From assembly GCF_025642155.1 (NCBI RefSeq), contig NZ_CP106798.1, forward strand, positions 9,114,001 through 9,178,000: a stretch of 64,000 nucleotides of DNA, given 5' to 3'. The position numbers were made by a program, and so were the translations under genes. Position 1 is the first letter of the stretch. Each line of letters starts with the position of its first letter. Of this stretch, positions 8,557 to 17,173 are shown piece by piece. The stretch comes from Streptomyces sp. HUAS 15-9. GTDB lineage: Bacteria; Actinomycetota; Actinomycetes; Streptomycetales; Streptomycetaceae. Below the pieces are notes generated by a model that had not been told where the DNA came from, did no database searches, and saw nothing but the letters and a program-made list of their open reading frames with translations.

Positions 8557-8817
8557 ATGTCTCTGAGGACCGATCTCTACGCAGATATCACGGGGTTCCT
8601 CCTGGCCAAGTGCGATGCGGACCCGGATGAACTCTCGGTGGAATCCGATCTGTACGACGACATCGGCATCGACTCTCTCGACCTCATGGCCATGGCGCAG
8701 ACCCTTCAGGGTGCGTACGGCATCTCGATGGACGACGAGCGCATCGGTTCGCTCCGCACCGTCGGTGACGTCGTGGAGTTCGCCGTCTCCAAGATCGGAA
8801 CCGAAGCAGCCGCCTAG
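8557..8817 (+). CDS. Acyl carrier protein (DarC-like)
   Basis: An 86-residue acyl carrier protein. The phosphopantetheine attachment serine is in DIGIDSLDLM (Ser40). The fold is an acidic four-helix ACP (DLYADITGFLLAK, then VGDVVEFAVSKIG). ATG 8557 is chosen because GGGAGG ends five bases upstream; a GTG at 8551 lies inside that site. It is the first gene of a compact cluster and is followed 19 bases later by the KAS III-like gene. In known dialkylresorcinol loci an ACP accompanies the DarA/DarB enzymes, so it probably carries the acyl or beta-ketoacyl chains for condensation. Identification as an ACP is firm; its specific partner role is inferred. Confidence 0.9.
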   Translation: MSLRTDLYADITGFLLAKCDADPDELSVESDLYDDIGIDSLDLMAMAQTLQGAYGISMDDERIGSLRTVGDVVEFAVSKIGTEAAA

Positions 8818-8836
8818 ATCACGGGGAGACTCTGCA

Positions 8837-9973
8837 ATGCCTGCCTATATCACCGCCATGGGACGTTTCCTGCCCGGCGAACCGGTGCCCAACGAGGAGA
8901 TCGAGGAGTACATCGGCAGCGTGGGCCGCGCGAGTTCGGGGTTGCGTGAGCAGACCCTCGCCAACTGCGGGATCAAGTCACGGCACTACGCCATCGACAA
9001 GCAGCAAAAGACCCTGTTCTCCAACACCGGCATGGCGGTCGCGGCGATCCGCCAGGCGGTGGACCGTTCGGACATCACCCTCGATGACATCGACCTCATC
9101 GCGGCGGCCACCACCGTCCCGGATCTGATCGCGCCCGGCATCGCCAGCGGCATCCACGGTGAACTGGGCAGCCCGCCCTGTGAGATCGTCACCACCCACG
9201 GTATCTGCAGCTGCGGGATGATGGCGCTCAAGAACGCCTACCTCCAGGTGGCGGCCGGGGAGAAGAAGAACGCGGTCGCCTCCGCGTCCGAACTGGTCTC
9301 GCGTTTCATGAGGAGCGACCGGTTCGCCGGCGTGCGGCCGGTCTCGGACGACGGTGCCATCGCCATGGAGATGGCGTTCCTGCGCTACATGCTCTCGGAC
9401 GGCGCCGGTGCCGCGGTGGTGCAGGACCGCCCGGCGGCCGACGGGGTGAGCCTGCGGATCGACTGGATCTCGCTCACCTCCTACGCCAACACCGAGAAGA
9501 CCTGCATGTACATGGGCTCGGCCGACAACTCGGCGGAGCAGACCTGGTGGGACTACCCCTCCGCGGCCGAGGCCGGTGCCGATGGCGCGCTGGCGCTGCG
9601 CCAGAACCTGGGCCTGCTGCCGCATCTTGTGCGGCTCGGGGTCGAGGAGTACCAGCGGCTGCTCGGTGAGGGCCGTTTCGACCCGGACGAGCTGGCCTGG
9701 TTCCCCGTGCATTATTCCAGTGAGCGCATGAAGTCCATGGTGGTCAAGGAGATCGAGCAGAAGAAGGTCAGGGGCCCCTCCCTGGAGAAGTGGTACAGCA
9801 ATCTGCCCCGGGTCGGGAACATGGGCTCCGCCAGCATCTACGTGATCCTGGAGGAGATGCTCAGTGAGCGCCTGGTGTCGCCCGGTGACAAGCTTTTGGT
9901 GATGGTCCCCGAGTCCGGCCGGTTCGCGGTGTCCTTCGCGCATCTGACGGCCGTCTCCGCCCAGGAGGGCTGA
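8837..9973 (+). CDS. darB: KAS III-like ketosynthase, DarB-like
   Basis: A 378-residue thiolase-fold ketosynthase. The KAS III-type triad is visible: Cys in HGICSCGMMALKNAY (Cys124 or Cys126), His in FPVHYSSERMK and Asn in RVGNMGSASIYV. It is slightly longer than FabH and lacks the FabH start-unit motifs, like the DarB clade that condenses two acyl chains into a cyclohexanedione. The DarA-like gene starts four bases after its stop, and the darB-darA pairing is the hallmark of dialkylresorcinol synthesis. ATG 8837 has a modest GGGGAG site upstream. Codon use matches the neighbours and the frame is intact. Confidence 0.8.
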   Translation: MPAYITAMGRFLPGEPVPNEEIEEYIGSVGRASSGLREQTLANCGIKSRHYAIDKQQKTLFSNTGMAVAAIRQAVDRSDITLDDIDLIAAATTVPDLIAPGIASGIHGELGSPPCEIVTTHGICSCGMMALKNAYLQVAAGEKKNAVASASELVSRFMRSDRFAGVRPVSDDGAIAMEMAFLRYMLSDGAGAAVVQDRPAADGVSLRIDWISLTSYANTEKTCMYMGSADNSAEQTWWDYPSAAEAGADGALALRQNLGLLPHLVRLGVEEYQRLLGEGRFDPDELAWFPVHYSSERMKSMVVKEIEQKKVRGPSLEKWYSNLPRVGNMGSASIYVILEEMLSERLVSPGDKLLVMVPESGRFAVSFAHLTAVSAQEG

Positions 9974-9977
9974 GGCC

Positions 9978-11009
9978 GTGGGTGCACAGCCCCGAGTGAC
10001 GGTCTACTGGTACTCACAGACCGGTCAGCTCCTGGAGTCCGTCTCGGCGGTCACCGACCCGCTGGAGAAGGCGGGTTGGGACATACGCAGGGTCGAGATC
10101 AGGCCGCGGGAGCCTTTTCCGTTCCCCTGGCCCCTGCGCCGCTTCTTCGGTGTCTTCCCCGCCTGCGTCGACCCCGACGGGGCACCCGGGATCACCGCCC
10201 GGCCGCCGGTGGCCGATGACGACGATGCGGACCTGGTCGTCTTTGCCTTCCCTGTCTGGTACTTGGCTCCGGCGCTGCCCATGCGGGCGCTTGTCGGTGC
10301 CGAGCCGAAGGCGTTCGACGGGCGTGCCGTCGTCGGCCTGGTGGCCTGCCGGAACATGTGGTACTCGGCCGCCGTCGAGGTGCAGCGGCTGCTTCAGGCA
10401 GCGGGCGGCCGCTATGTGGGCACGATCGCCGCGGTGGACACCGCCTCCGCCGGGGTCACCTTCGTCACCACGCTGCGCTGGCTGCTCGCCGGCAAGCGGG
10501 AGGCGTCCTGGGGGTTCCCGCGTGCCGGTGTCGGCAGGGACGAACTGGACCGGCTCATGCTCCTCGGCGAGCGCATCGCCCACCTCGCCCCGGCGCAGTC
10601 CCACCTCGCCACGGAACCGGCCGGCCTCGCTCCGGCGCAGTCCCACCTCGCCACGGAACAGGCCGAACCCGCGTCCGGCACCGCCTGTGAGGAGGCCTTG
10701 GCCGACCGCATCCGCGCCGTTCTCGCCGCCCATGACGCGGCCCCCGTGCACTATCCGCTGGCCGCGGCCGACCTCCTGGCCGGGAAGGTCTTCCGGGTCT
10801 GGGGCCGGGTCATCCGTGCCGCCGGCCGACGTGGCCAGGCCCGACGCACCGTGCTCACCTCGGTGTTCGTGCTCTGGCTGTCAGGCGCCATCCTGGCCGG
10901 GCTGCCCGCGGTCGTCGTCGCCCGCGTCCTGTTCAAGGCCGGCTTCGACGCCGCGGTGGCCCGGCGCCTGGCACCGGTCCTCGCCCATCTTTCGGAGGTG
11001 CGCCGATGA
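9978..11009 (+). CDS. darA: Dialkylresorcinol enzyme, DarA-like
   Basis: A 343-residue protein with a flavodoxin-like N-terminus (VTVYWYSQTGQLLESV) and the DarA-family blocks PFPWPLRRFFGVFP, VFAFPVWYLAPALPM, CRNMWYSAAVEVQ and TFVTTLRWLL. In characterised systems DarA aromatises the cyclohexanedione made by DarB. GTG start 9978, four bases after darB. The C-terminus carries a predicted membrane helix (VFVLWLSGAILAGLPAVVVA). Between the two parts lies a tandem duplication of 14 residues (LAPAQSHLATE...), unusual for the family and probably a linker. Its stop overlaps the monooxygenase start by ATGA. Confidence 0.8.
   Translation: MGAQPRVTVYWYSQTGQLLESVSAVTDPLEKAGWDIRRVEIRPREPFPFPWPLRRFFGVFPACVDPDGAPGITARPPVADDDDADLVVFAFPVWYLAPALPMRALVGAEPKAFDGRAVVGLVACRNMWYSAAVEVQRLLQAAGGRYVGTIAAVDTASAGVTFVTTLRWLLAGKREASWGFPRAGVGRDELDRLMLLGERIAHLAPAQSHLATEPAGLAPAQSHLATEQAEPASGTACEEALADRIRAVLAAHDAAPVHYPLAAADLLAGKVFRVWGRVIRAAGRRGQARRTVLTSVFVLWLSGAILAGLPAVVVARVLFKAGFDAAVARRLAPVLAHLSEVRR
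10584..10667 (+). repeat. 42-bp tandem repeat inside darA-like gene
   Basis: Two nearly identical 42-base units in frame, each encoding LAPAQSHLATE plus three residues. They sit between the enzymatic part and the C-terminal membrane segment. The length is a multiple of three, so the frame is kept. Confidence 0.9.
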
Positions 11010-12700
11010 CCGCAGCCGTACCGCATCCGCCGCAGGCGGCCGCGCGGGTCAAGGCCGACGTCGTGGTGGTCGGTGCCGGGCCCACCGGCCTGGCCGCGGC
11101 CCACTTCCTCGCCCGATTCGGTGTGCGCACACTCGTCCTGGAACAGCGCCCCGCACCGTCCGGCCATCCACGTGCCACGGTGATCAACTCGCGCACCATG
11201 GAGCTGCTCCGGCACCTGGGCGTCGATGCCGAGGTACGCCGTGCCGGTGTGTCCCTGGAGAACACGGCGCGCATCACCTGGTGCACGGAGCTGGCCGGCA
11301 CCGAACTCGCCGCCCTCGACATCATCGATTCGGCGCACGCCCTGATGCAGCGAGTGGCCAACAGCCCGGCACTTCCCGTCATCTGCTCGCAGAACCGGGT
11401 GGAAGCGCTGCTCGTCGACCGGCTCCCCGAAAACGCAACGGTCATCCGCGGCGTCAGGGCCGAGGAGCTGACCGGGACTGCGACCGGTGTCAGGGTGACG
11501 GCCCCGGGCGAGCGCCCCACCGTCGTCGAAGCCCGCTACGCCGTCCTGGCCGAGGGGCTGCACGGCCCGCTGCGCGAGAGGGCGGGCCTGCAAAGGACCG
11601 CGGCCACGCCGCTCGGCAGGCTCCTCGACATCCACTTCAGCGCCGACCTCTCGCCCTGGACGGCCGGCCGGGAGAGCGCCCTGTACTGGGTGCTCAACGA
11701 CACCGTGCGGGGCGTGTTGATCACCGTGGACCCCAAGCGCGGCGAATGGCTCCTGGAGATCCCCGCCCTCACCCCTGATGAGGAACACACCTACTTCGAG
11801 CAGGAAGTCGATCACCACAAGCTGATCGAGGCCGCCATCGGCGCGTCGGGCGAAGCGCTCGGGGGGCTGCGCATCCACTCCGTACGGAACTGGGTGATGG
11901 GCTCCACCGGGCTCGCCTCCTGGCGCAGCGCCGACGGCCGGGTCCTCGCCGCAGGGGATGCCGCCCACACCTTCCCGCCCACCGGGGGCTTCGGCATGAA
12001 CACCGGCATCCAGGACGCCCACAACCTCGCCTGGAAGCTGGCCGCGGTACTGCGCGGCGGTGCCCCCGACACGCTGCTCGACTCCTACGAGCGTGAGCGG
12101 CGCCCGGTCGCGGAGTTCAACGCCCGCTACAGCGAGCGCAACGCCCTGCAGAAGCGGGCGCTGCTCCAGTCCGACGCCGACCCGGCCGAGTTCGCCCGAA
12201 ACATTGAACAGCATCGGCCGCACTTCGACTTCGAGGGGCAGACGCTGGGCTTCACCTACGCACCGGGCCCCGGCGAGCCGGTGGTCCAGGACATCGTGAC
12301 CTATCGGCCGACCGCCCAGGCCGGCCACCGGGCCCCGCACGCCTGGCTCGAGCGGGCCGGCGAGCGGATCTCCACGACCGACCTGGCCCGCACCGGCTTC
12401 GCCCTGCTCACCGGGGCCGGGGGAGCCGTCTGGCAGCAAGTGGCGCAGCAGACCCCGACCGTCCTGGGCCTGCCCCTGACCGCAGCCGTGATCACCGCGG
12501 ACGGGCCCCGACTGCGCGATGTCAGCGGAGCCTTCGCCGACACCTACGCCCTGCAGGGGCCCGAAGCGGTCCTCGTACGGCCCGACGGCCATGTCCTGGC
12601 CCGGCTGCCCGGCGTCGCACCACGCCAGGAACTCCGGCAGGCCCTCGCCCGAACAGTCAGCAGCGGGCCGGTGCCCGCACGAGCGGAAGGGCCCTCATGA
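11006..12700 (+). CDS. FAD-dependent aromatic monooxygenase
   Basis: A 564-residue class A flavoprotein hydroxylase. Features are the Rossmann FAD motif VVGAGPTGLAAAHFLARFG (about residues 20-40), a substrate-domain middle, and the second FAD motif GDAAHTFPPTGGFGMNTGIQ. A C-terminal thioredoxin-like domain is typical of the phenol hydroxylase/polyketide oxygenase group. Such enzymes hydroxylate phenolic rings with NAD(P)H and O2. Coupled by ATGA overlaps at both ends to the DarA-like gene and the SCP2 gene, so it very likely oxidises the resorcinol product to a more oxidised ring, possibly a hydroquinone. The regiochemistry cannot be read from sequence. Confidence 0.85.
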   Translation: MTAAVPHPPQAAARVKADVVVVGAGPTGLAAAHFLARFGVRTLVLEQRPAPSGHPRATVINSRTMELLRHLGVDAEVRRAGVSLENTARITWCTELAGTELAALDIIDSAHALMQRVANSPALPVICSQNRVEALLVDRLPENATVIRGVRAEELTGTATGVRVTAPGERPTVVEARYAVLAEGLHGPLRERAGLQRTAATPLGRLLDIHFSADLSPWTAGRESALYWVLNDTVRGVLITVDPKRGEWLLEIPALTPDEEHTYFEQEVDHHKLIEAAIGASGEALGGLRIHSVRNWVMGSTGLASWRSADGRVLAAGDAAHTFPPTGGFGMNTGIQDAHNLAWKLAAVLRGGAPDTLLDSYERERRPVAEFNARYSERNALQKRALLQSDADPAEFARNIEQHRPHFDFEGQTLGFTYAPGPGEPVVQDIVTYRPTAQAGHRAPHAWLERAGERISTTDLARTGFALLTGAGGAVWQQVAQQTPTVLGLPLTAAVITADGPRLRDVSGAFADTYALQGPEAVLVRPDGHVLARLPGVAPRQELRQALARTVSSGPVPARAEGPS

Positions 12701-13176
12701 CGGCCGGACCCACCTTCTCCCCGAAGCGGCTCGCGCAACTGCGCTCCGGCACACTCTCCGAGGTCCGCGCCGCCCTCGCCGGCCTGCCGCGCGAGGAGCT
12801 GGCGGCCTGGCTGGCCACACCCGACGGCGAGGACGTGCTGCGCACGGTCTTCGAGCAGATGCCCGAGCGCTACACCGGCGGTCCCATGGACGGTCCGCAG
12901 ACCGCCCGCTGGGAGGTGGCAAGGCCGCCGGCCGACACCGTCGCGTACGACCTCGTACTGACCGAGGACACCTGCGACGTGCGCGAGACGGGGATCTCGG
13001 GCGCCCCCGCGGTCACCCTCGCCCTGGACGCGGTCAGCTTCGTCCAGATGGCCTCGGCCGCGGCCCAGGGCATGGATCTGCTGCTCGGGGGCCGCCTGCA
13101 CATCCAGGGTGATGTGCACCTGGCGATGCGGATGGAGTCCTTCTTCGGGCTCGCCGAGCCGGGTGAGCCCGGATGA
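12697..13176 (+). CDS. SCP2 sterol-carrier-domain protein
   Basis: A 159-residue protein with an SCP2-like lipid-binding fold in the C-terminal two thirds. The segments AVTLALDAVSFVQMASAAAQ, LLLGGRLHIQGDV and AMRMESFFGL follow the SCP2 pattern. The N-terminal 40 residues form helical leader segments. It is coupled by ATGA overlaps to the monooxygenase and the FabF-like gene. In a pathway making a ring with two alkyl chains, a lipid-pocket protein could hold or present the hydrophobic intermediate. That role is an inference from context. Confidence 0.7.
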   Translation: MTAGPTFSPKRLAQLRSGTLSEVRAALAGLPREELAAWLATPDGEDVLRTVFEQMPERYTGGPMDGPQTARWEVARPPADTVAYDLVLTEDTCDVRETGISGAPAVTLALDAVSFVQMASAAAQGMDLLLGGRLHIQGDVHLAMRMESFFGLAEPGEPG

Positions 13177-14423
13177 GCACCGCCTGCGGTCGCCACCGGG
13201 TGGTGGTGACGGGCATCGGCATGGTCAACCCGCTCGGCATCGGCACCGAGACGGTCTGGACGCGGCTGCTCGCCGGAACCTCCGGCGTGGGACCGATCCA
13301 GGGCTTCGACGCCGGCCGGCTGCCGGTGCGTATCGCCGCCGAGGTGAGGGGCTTCGACCCGACCGACTGGCTGACCGGCAAGGAGGCCAGACGCCTCGAC
13401 CGGTTCTGCCACTTCGCGCTCGCCGCGGCCGAACTCGCCGTGGAGCGTGCGGGCCTCGACGGTATCGACCCGGACGGCGCCGCCACCGTGATCGGCAGCG
13501 CCATCGGCGGCGCCGACACCATGAGGGCAGGGGTGCTCAAGGACGCGACGGCACCCCGCATGGTCTCCCCGTTCTTCGTGCCCAGCTCCATCATCAACAT
13601 GGGCGCGGGCACGGTCGCCCAGCGCTTCGGCTTCCGCGGCCCCGGCGCCGCACCGGTCACCGCCTGCGCCTCCTCGGCCGACGCGATCGGGCAGGCCTAC
13701 CGCATGGTCCGCGACGGCTATGCCCAGGCCGCACTGGCGGGCGGCTCCGAGGCATGCATCGCCTCACCGCTGATCGCGGGCTTCGCCAACCTGCGCGCGC
13801 TGTCGCGCCGCAACGACGAACCCCGCCGGGCCTCCCGCCCGTTCACCGCGGACCGGGACGGTTTCGTCATGGGGGAGGGCGCCACCATGCTGCTCCTGGA
13901 GACCGAGGCGTCGGCCCAGGCGCGGGGCGCGTACGTCTACGCCGAGATCTGCGGCTACGGCCAGACCAGCGACGCCTACCACGTCACCGCCCCCGATCCC
14001 ACCGGGCAGGGAGCCGCCCGCGCCATGCTCGCCGCGCTGCGCGAGGCCGGCCTCAAGCCCGGCGAGATCGACCACGTCAACGCCCATGGCACCTCGACCC
14101 CCTTCTCCGACGCCGCCGAGACGAAGGCGATCAAGTCCGCCTTCGGCAGTCACAGCCAGAACCTGGCCGTCAGCTCCACCAAGTCGATGACCGGCCATCT
14201 GCTGGGCGCGTCCGGCGCGACCGAGACGGCGTTCTGCGCCCTGTCCATCGATCGCAAGGTCATCCCGCCCACCATCAACCAGGATGCGGCCGATCCCGAG
14301 TGCGACCTCGACTACGTGCCGAACACCGCCCGCCCGTACGAGGTCCAAGCAGCCCTGTCCAATTCGTTCGCCTTCGGCGGGCAGAACGTCTCGCTCGCCC
14401 TGCGACGCTTCGTCAGGAAGTGA
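13173..14423 (+). CDS. FabF-like (KAS II) ketosynthase
   Basis: A 416-residue beta-ketoacyl-ACP synthase of the FabF class. It begins with the family motif VVVTGIGMVNPLG. The active-site Cys is in VTACASSADAIGQA. The two catalytic His are in HVNAHGTSTPFSDAAE and KSMTGHLLGASGATE, and the C-terminal NSFAFGGQN loop is present. Full length and intact. It is the last gene of the coupled set. In dialkylresorcinol loci extra KAS genes help supply the beta-ketoacyl thioester that DarB joins to a second chain, so a precursor-supply role is plausible. It has no chain-length-factor partner, which argues against an aromatic type II PKS. Confidence 0.9.
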   Translation: MSTACGRHRVVVTGIGMVNPLGIGTETVWTRLLAGTSGVGPIQGFDAGRLPVRIAAEVRGFDPTDWLTGKEARRLDRFCHFALAAAELAVERAGLDGIDPDGAATVIGSAIGGADTMRAGVLKDATAPRMVSPFFVPSSIINMGAGTVAQRFGFRGPGAAPVTACASSADAIGQAYRMVRDGYAQAALAGGSEACIASPLIAGFANLRALSRRNDEPRRASRPFTADRDGFVMGEGATMLLLETEASAQARGAYVYAEICGYGQTSDAYHVTAPDPTGQGAARAMLAALREAGLKPGEIDHVNAHGTSTPFSDAAETKAIKSAFGSHSQNLAVSSTKSMTGHLLGASGATETAFCALSIDRKVIPPTINQDAADPECDLDYVPNTARPYEVQAALSNSFAFGGQNVSLALRRFVRK

Positions 14424-14429
14424 CCCCAC

Positions 14430-14862
14430 CCGTGTCCATGGAGCTCACACCGCAAGCCACCTGCGAGGCCCGGTGTGCATCGAGACCGGCGGCAAGCAGA
14501 TCCTCGCCGGGCCGGGCACGGCCCATGCCGTACCGCCGGGCGCCTGGCACCGCATCGTCGACCGCCGCCAGGACGCCGCGGCAGACATGTCCAGCACCCT
14601 GACGCCCGCCCCGCGCACCGGCGAACCCCTGCACACGCGCCGGGGCCCGGCCGGCGACGGCCACAGCGACCGCACGGACCACCCCCATGTGCTCCGGTCC
14701 GCGGTCACCGCCCGCGAGTCCGGCGAGTCCGCCCTCGCAAAGCCCCCACGTGGGTCCAGGACCTGGTCTTCGGCCCGCTCGCGCCGGCGCACCGGGCCCT
14801 CGACCACCACGGCACCTGCCTCGCGTTGGACCGTCGGCCGACCCCGCGGCACCACTCGTGAC
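14430..14862 (+). pseudogene. Cupin-domain protein, degenerate and frameshifted
   Basis: Between the FabF-like gene and the P450 there is no intact gene, but one frame gives a cupin core: GGKQILAGPGTAHAVPPGAW and HRIVDRRQDAAADMSST, then SDRTDHPHVLRSAVTARES. Near 14745 it shifts into another frame that continues APTWVQDLVFGPLAPAHRAL to a stop at 14862. The N-terminal strands are missing. This is a small-molecule-binding or tailoring cupin that has lost its start and its frame. It may once have belonged to the cluster. Confidence 0.55.
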
Positions 14863-14884
14863 CGCACCTCAGGAAGGCACCCCG

Positions 14885-16354
14885 ATGACCCAGGTCTCCA
14901 CCGCCCCCACGGCCACCGCAGCCCCCGGTCCCACCGGCCGGCTGCGCGCCCTGCTCGCGATGTCCGGCAATCCGCTGAACTACCTCACCGCCCTGCGCGA
15001 CCAGTACGGCCCCGTCGTGCGCATCCCGCTCGCCTCGAGCGAGCTGTACATGATCAGCGACCCGGAGGCGGTCCACGAGGTCCTGGTCACGTCCCACCGC
15101 AACTTCCACAAAGACGTCATGAGCGCCGGACGCGGCAAGTGGGCCGCCCCGCTCGAGGTGATCCTCGGCAACGGCCTGGTCACCAGCGACGGCACGTTCC
15201 ACCGCAAGCAGCGCAGGCTCATCCAGCCGATGTTCCATCACGAACGCATCGCCGGCTACGGCCGTGCCTTTGCCGAACTCTCAAACGACATCCAGTCCGG
15301 CTGGAAGGACGGGGACCGGCTCGATCTGCAGGCCGAGATGACCGAGCTGACCCTTGCCATCGTGGCCCGCACGCTCTTCGACGTCCCGCTCGACAGCGAT
15401 GTGGCCCGCGCCATCGCCGCCATCCCGCGCCACGAGGGCCCGCTGCGCTGGGATGCCCTACCCTTCGCCCGCCATCTGGCGAAGCTGCCGCTGCCCGGCA
15501 ACAAGCGCTTCTACGAGAGCCGGGACAACCTCGATGCCCTCGTCTACCGGCTCATGGCGCAGCGCAGGCAGGGCGACGGCCAGGGCACCGACCTGCTCTC
15601 CCTGCTGCTCGCGGCGCGCGACGCCGACACCGGGGAACCGATCGAGGAGCGCCAGGTACGGGACGAGGCGATCACCCTCCTCATGGCCGGCCACGAGACC
15701 ACGGCCAGCGCACTCACCTGGGCCTACCACCTGCTCGGCAGCCACCCCGAGGCGCGAGAGCGCATGCACGAGGAGATCGACGAGGTGCTCGGCGACCGGC
15801 TGCCCACCGTCGAGGACCTGCCCCGCTTCGTGTGGACCGACGCGGTCCTCTCCGAGGCGATACGCCTCTACCCGCCGATCATGGGCCTCGCCCGCCGTCC
15901 CCTTGACGACTTCGAGGTCTGTGGCCACCGCATCCCCAAGAACAGCTTCGTCGGGATCATCCCGTGGGTCGTCCACCGCGATCCCCACTGGTGGCCGCAG
16001 CCGGAACTCTTCGCCCCGCAGCGCTGGCTCGACACCCCGCAGTCCGCCGGCGCGGCGGACGAACTCACCGGTCACGCGGTACGGCCCGGGCGCCCGCGCC
16101 TGGCCTATCTTCCCTTCGGCGGCGGCCCGCGGCAGTGCATCGGCAATACCTTCTCGCGGATGGAGGGCGTCATGGCGCTGGCCACCCTGGGGCGGCACTG
16201 GGAGTTCGAGCCCGTCCCCGGGTTCGCCATCGACCCGCTGGCAAGGATCACCATCCGGCCACGCCACGGTCTGCCGATGTCCGCCAGGCGCCGCAAAGCG
16301 GGCGGCGTCCACTGGCCAGGTCCGGCGGAACATGCTGATCACCGCAGTCGATAG
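14885..16354 (+). CDS. Cytochrome P450
   Basis: A 489-residue bacterial P450. Motifs are the I-helix oxygen-activation AGHETTASAL, the K-helix SEAIRLYPP (ExxR) and the heme-cysteine loop FGGGPRQCIGNTFS. The start is ATG 14885, with AGGAAGG about eight bases upstream. The family pattern resembles CYP102/CYP4-like fatty-acid-type P450s more than typical antibiotic CYP105s. It lies downstream of the Dar-like genes on the same strand and is a likely tailoring oxidase, perhaps acting on an alkyl chain. Its redox partner is not encoded nearby. The C-terminal ~25 residues are an unusual extension. Confidence 0.9.
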   Translation: MTQVSTAPTATAAPGPTGRLRALLAMSGNPLNYLTALRDQYGPVVRIPLASSELYMISDPEAVHEVLVTSHRNFHKDVMSAGRGKWAAPLEVILGNGLVTSDGTFHRKQRRLIQPMFHHERIAGYGRAFAELSNDIQSGWKDGDRLDLQAEMTELTLAIVARTLFDVPLDSDVARAIAAIPRHEGPLRWDALPFARHLAKLPLPGNKRFYESRDNLDALVYRLMAQRRQGDGQGTDLLSLLLAARDADTGEPIEERQVRDEAITLLMAGHETTASALTWAYHLLGSHPEARERMHEEIDEVLGDRLPTVEDLPRFVWTDAVLSEAIRLYPPIMGLARRPLDDFEVCGHRIPKNSFVGIIPWVVHRDPHWWPQPELFAPQRWLDTPQSAGAADELTGHAVRPGRPRLAYLPFGGGPRQCIGNTFSRMEGVMALATLGRHWEFEPVPGFAIDPLARITIRPRHGLPMSARRRKAGGVHWPGPAEHADHRSR

Positions 16355-16819
16355 GGTCGACCACGTTCATCCAACAGACAGAGCGCGAAGGAATTGCCGA
16401 ACGTGTGGCCGGGCCCGTGGGCCGTGGTCGACGAATCCGACCGAGCACAGTGGGAGTATGCGCCACGCGAGCTGACGATCCGCAGTGAGCTGGGCGAGCA
16501 AGGAAAGAAGACAGATGATCAACACGCCGCCCCCCGGGGGCTGACCGGGGCTGGCTGCACCGCACCCCCGCCGGCCGCTTCACCGCCCTGCCGCAGCCCT
16601 CTGTCTGAGCGGCCGCGGCCTGATTTCGGTGTAACGCGCAGGCCCCGACGGGTGGGGAAGGGCACGGCAACGACCTCAACGCCGTGTGGCGCAACTTCCT
16701 CGGCACCGGCACCGGGTCACCGGCTGCCCGCTGGCTGGTCACCAGCCGGCATGACACGGCTGTTCGCCCGGCTGGGGCGGCGCCCCAGGTGGTCATGCCG
16801 CCGGTGCGGAGCCGTCCGG
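16355..16819. other. Intergenic, weak coding remnants
   Basis: No gene supported. A plus-strand stretch near 16670-16790 (WRNFLGTGTGSPAARWLVTS) looks coding-like but has no start, no recognisable family and changes frame. It probably holds the terminators of the converging P450 and STAS genes. Confidence 0.35.
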
Positions 16820-17161
16820 TCACTGGAAGGCGCAGGGGATGAACTGATCCAGTGACAGTAGCCGGAACACACGGCCCGGCCGCGGCGGCACGGACCGCAG
16901 CCGCAGACGCGTGTTCGCCGCAGTGCAACGGCCGTGCAGGCGCAGGAACATGGTGACCCCAGAGGAGTCGCAGAATGTGACGTCGGTCAGATCCAGCACC
17001 AGCTCGGGTGCGCTGGCAGTGGCGAGACGGGTGAGTTCGGGCTCGATGCGTGGCACGCTGTCCAGATCGAGCTCGCCGGACAGCTTCACCGCTCCATCCT
17101 CCATCGCCGGTGAGGCCAGCGCAGCGGTCATCGGCATGCGGCGGGTCATGGCGTACGTCAT
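16820..17161 (-). CDS. STAS-domain anti-sigma factor antagonist
   Basis: A 113-residue protein of the SpoIIAA/RsbV type. The STAS fold shows VKLSGELDLDSVPRIEPEL, then VLDLTDVTFCDSSGVTMFLR, where the Ser of DSSG is the usual phosphorylation site. Such proteins bind an anti-sigma kinase when unphosphorylated and free the sigma factor. ATG 17161 is used; GTG 17173 with an upstream GAAAGG is a good alternative. The cognate kinase and sigma genes are not in the window. The PP2C phosphatase at 2.6-5.0 kb could in principle act on it, but they are 12 kb apart. Confidence 0.85.
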   Translation of the reverse strand: MTYAMTRRMPMTAALASPAMEDGAVKLSGELDLDSVPRIEPELTRLATASAPELVLDLTDVTFCDSSGVTMFLRLHGRCTAANTRLRLRSVPPRPGRVFRLLSLDQFIPCAFQ

Positions 17162-17173
17162 GGTCTGTGTCAC

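Noticed and set aside
10751..12592. 613-residue minus-strand frame opposite the FAD monooxygenase
   Set aside because: Shadow of a high-GC gene; the plus strand has clear FAD motifs and coupled starts.
8557..14423. Type II aromatic polyketide cluster
   Set aside because: There is an ACP and a FabF-like ketosynthase, but no chain-length factor, cyclase or ketoreductase; the DarA/DarB-like pair explains the genes better.
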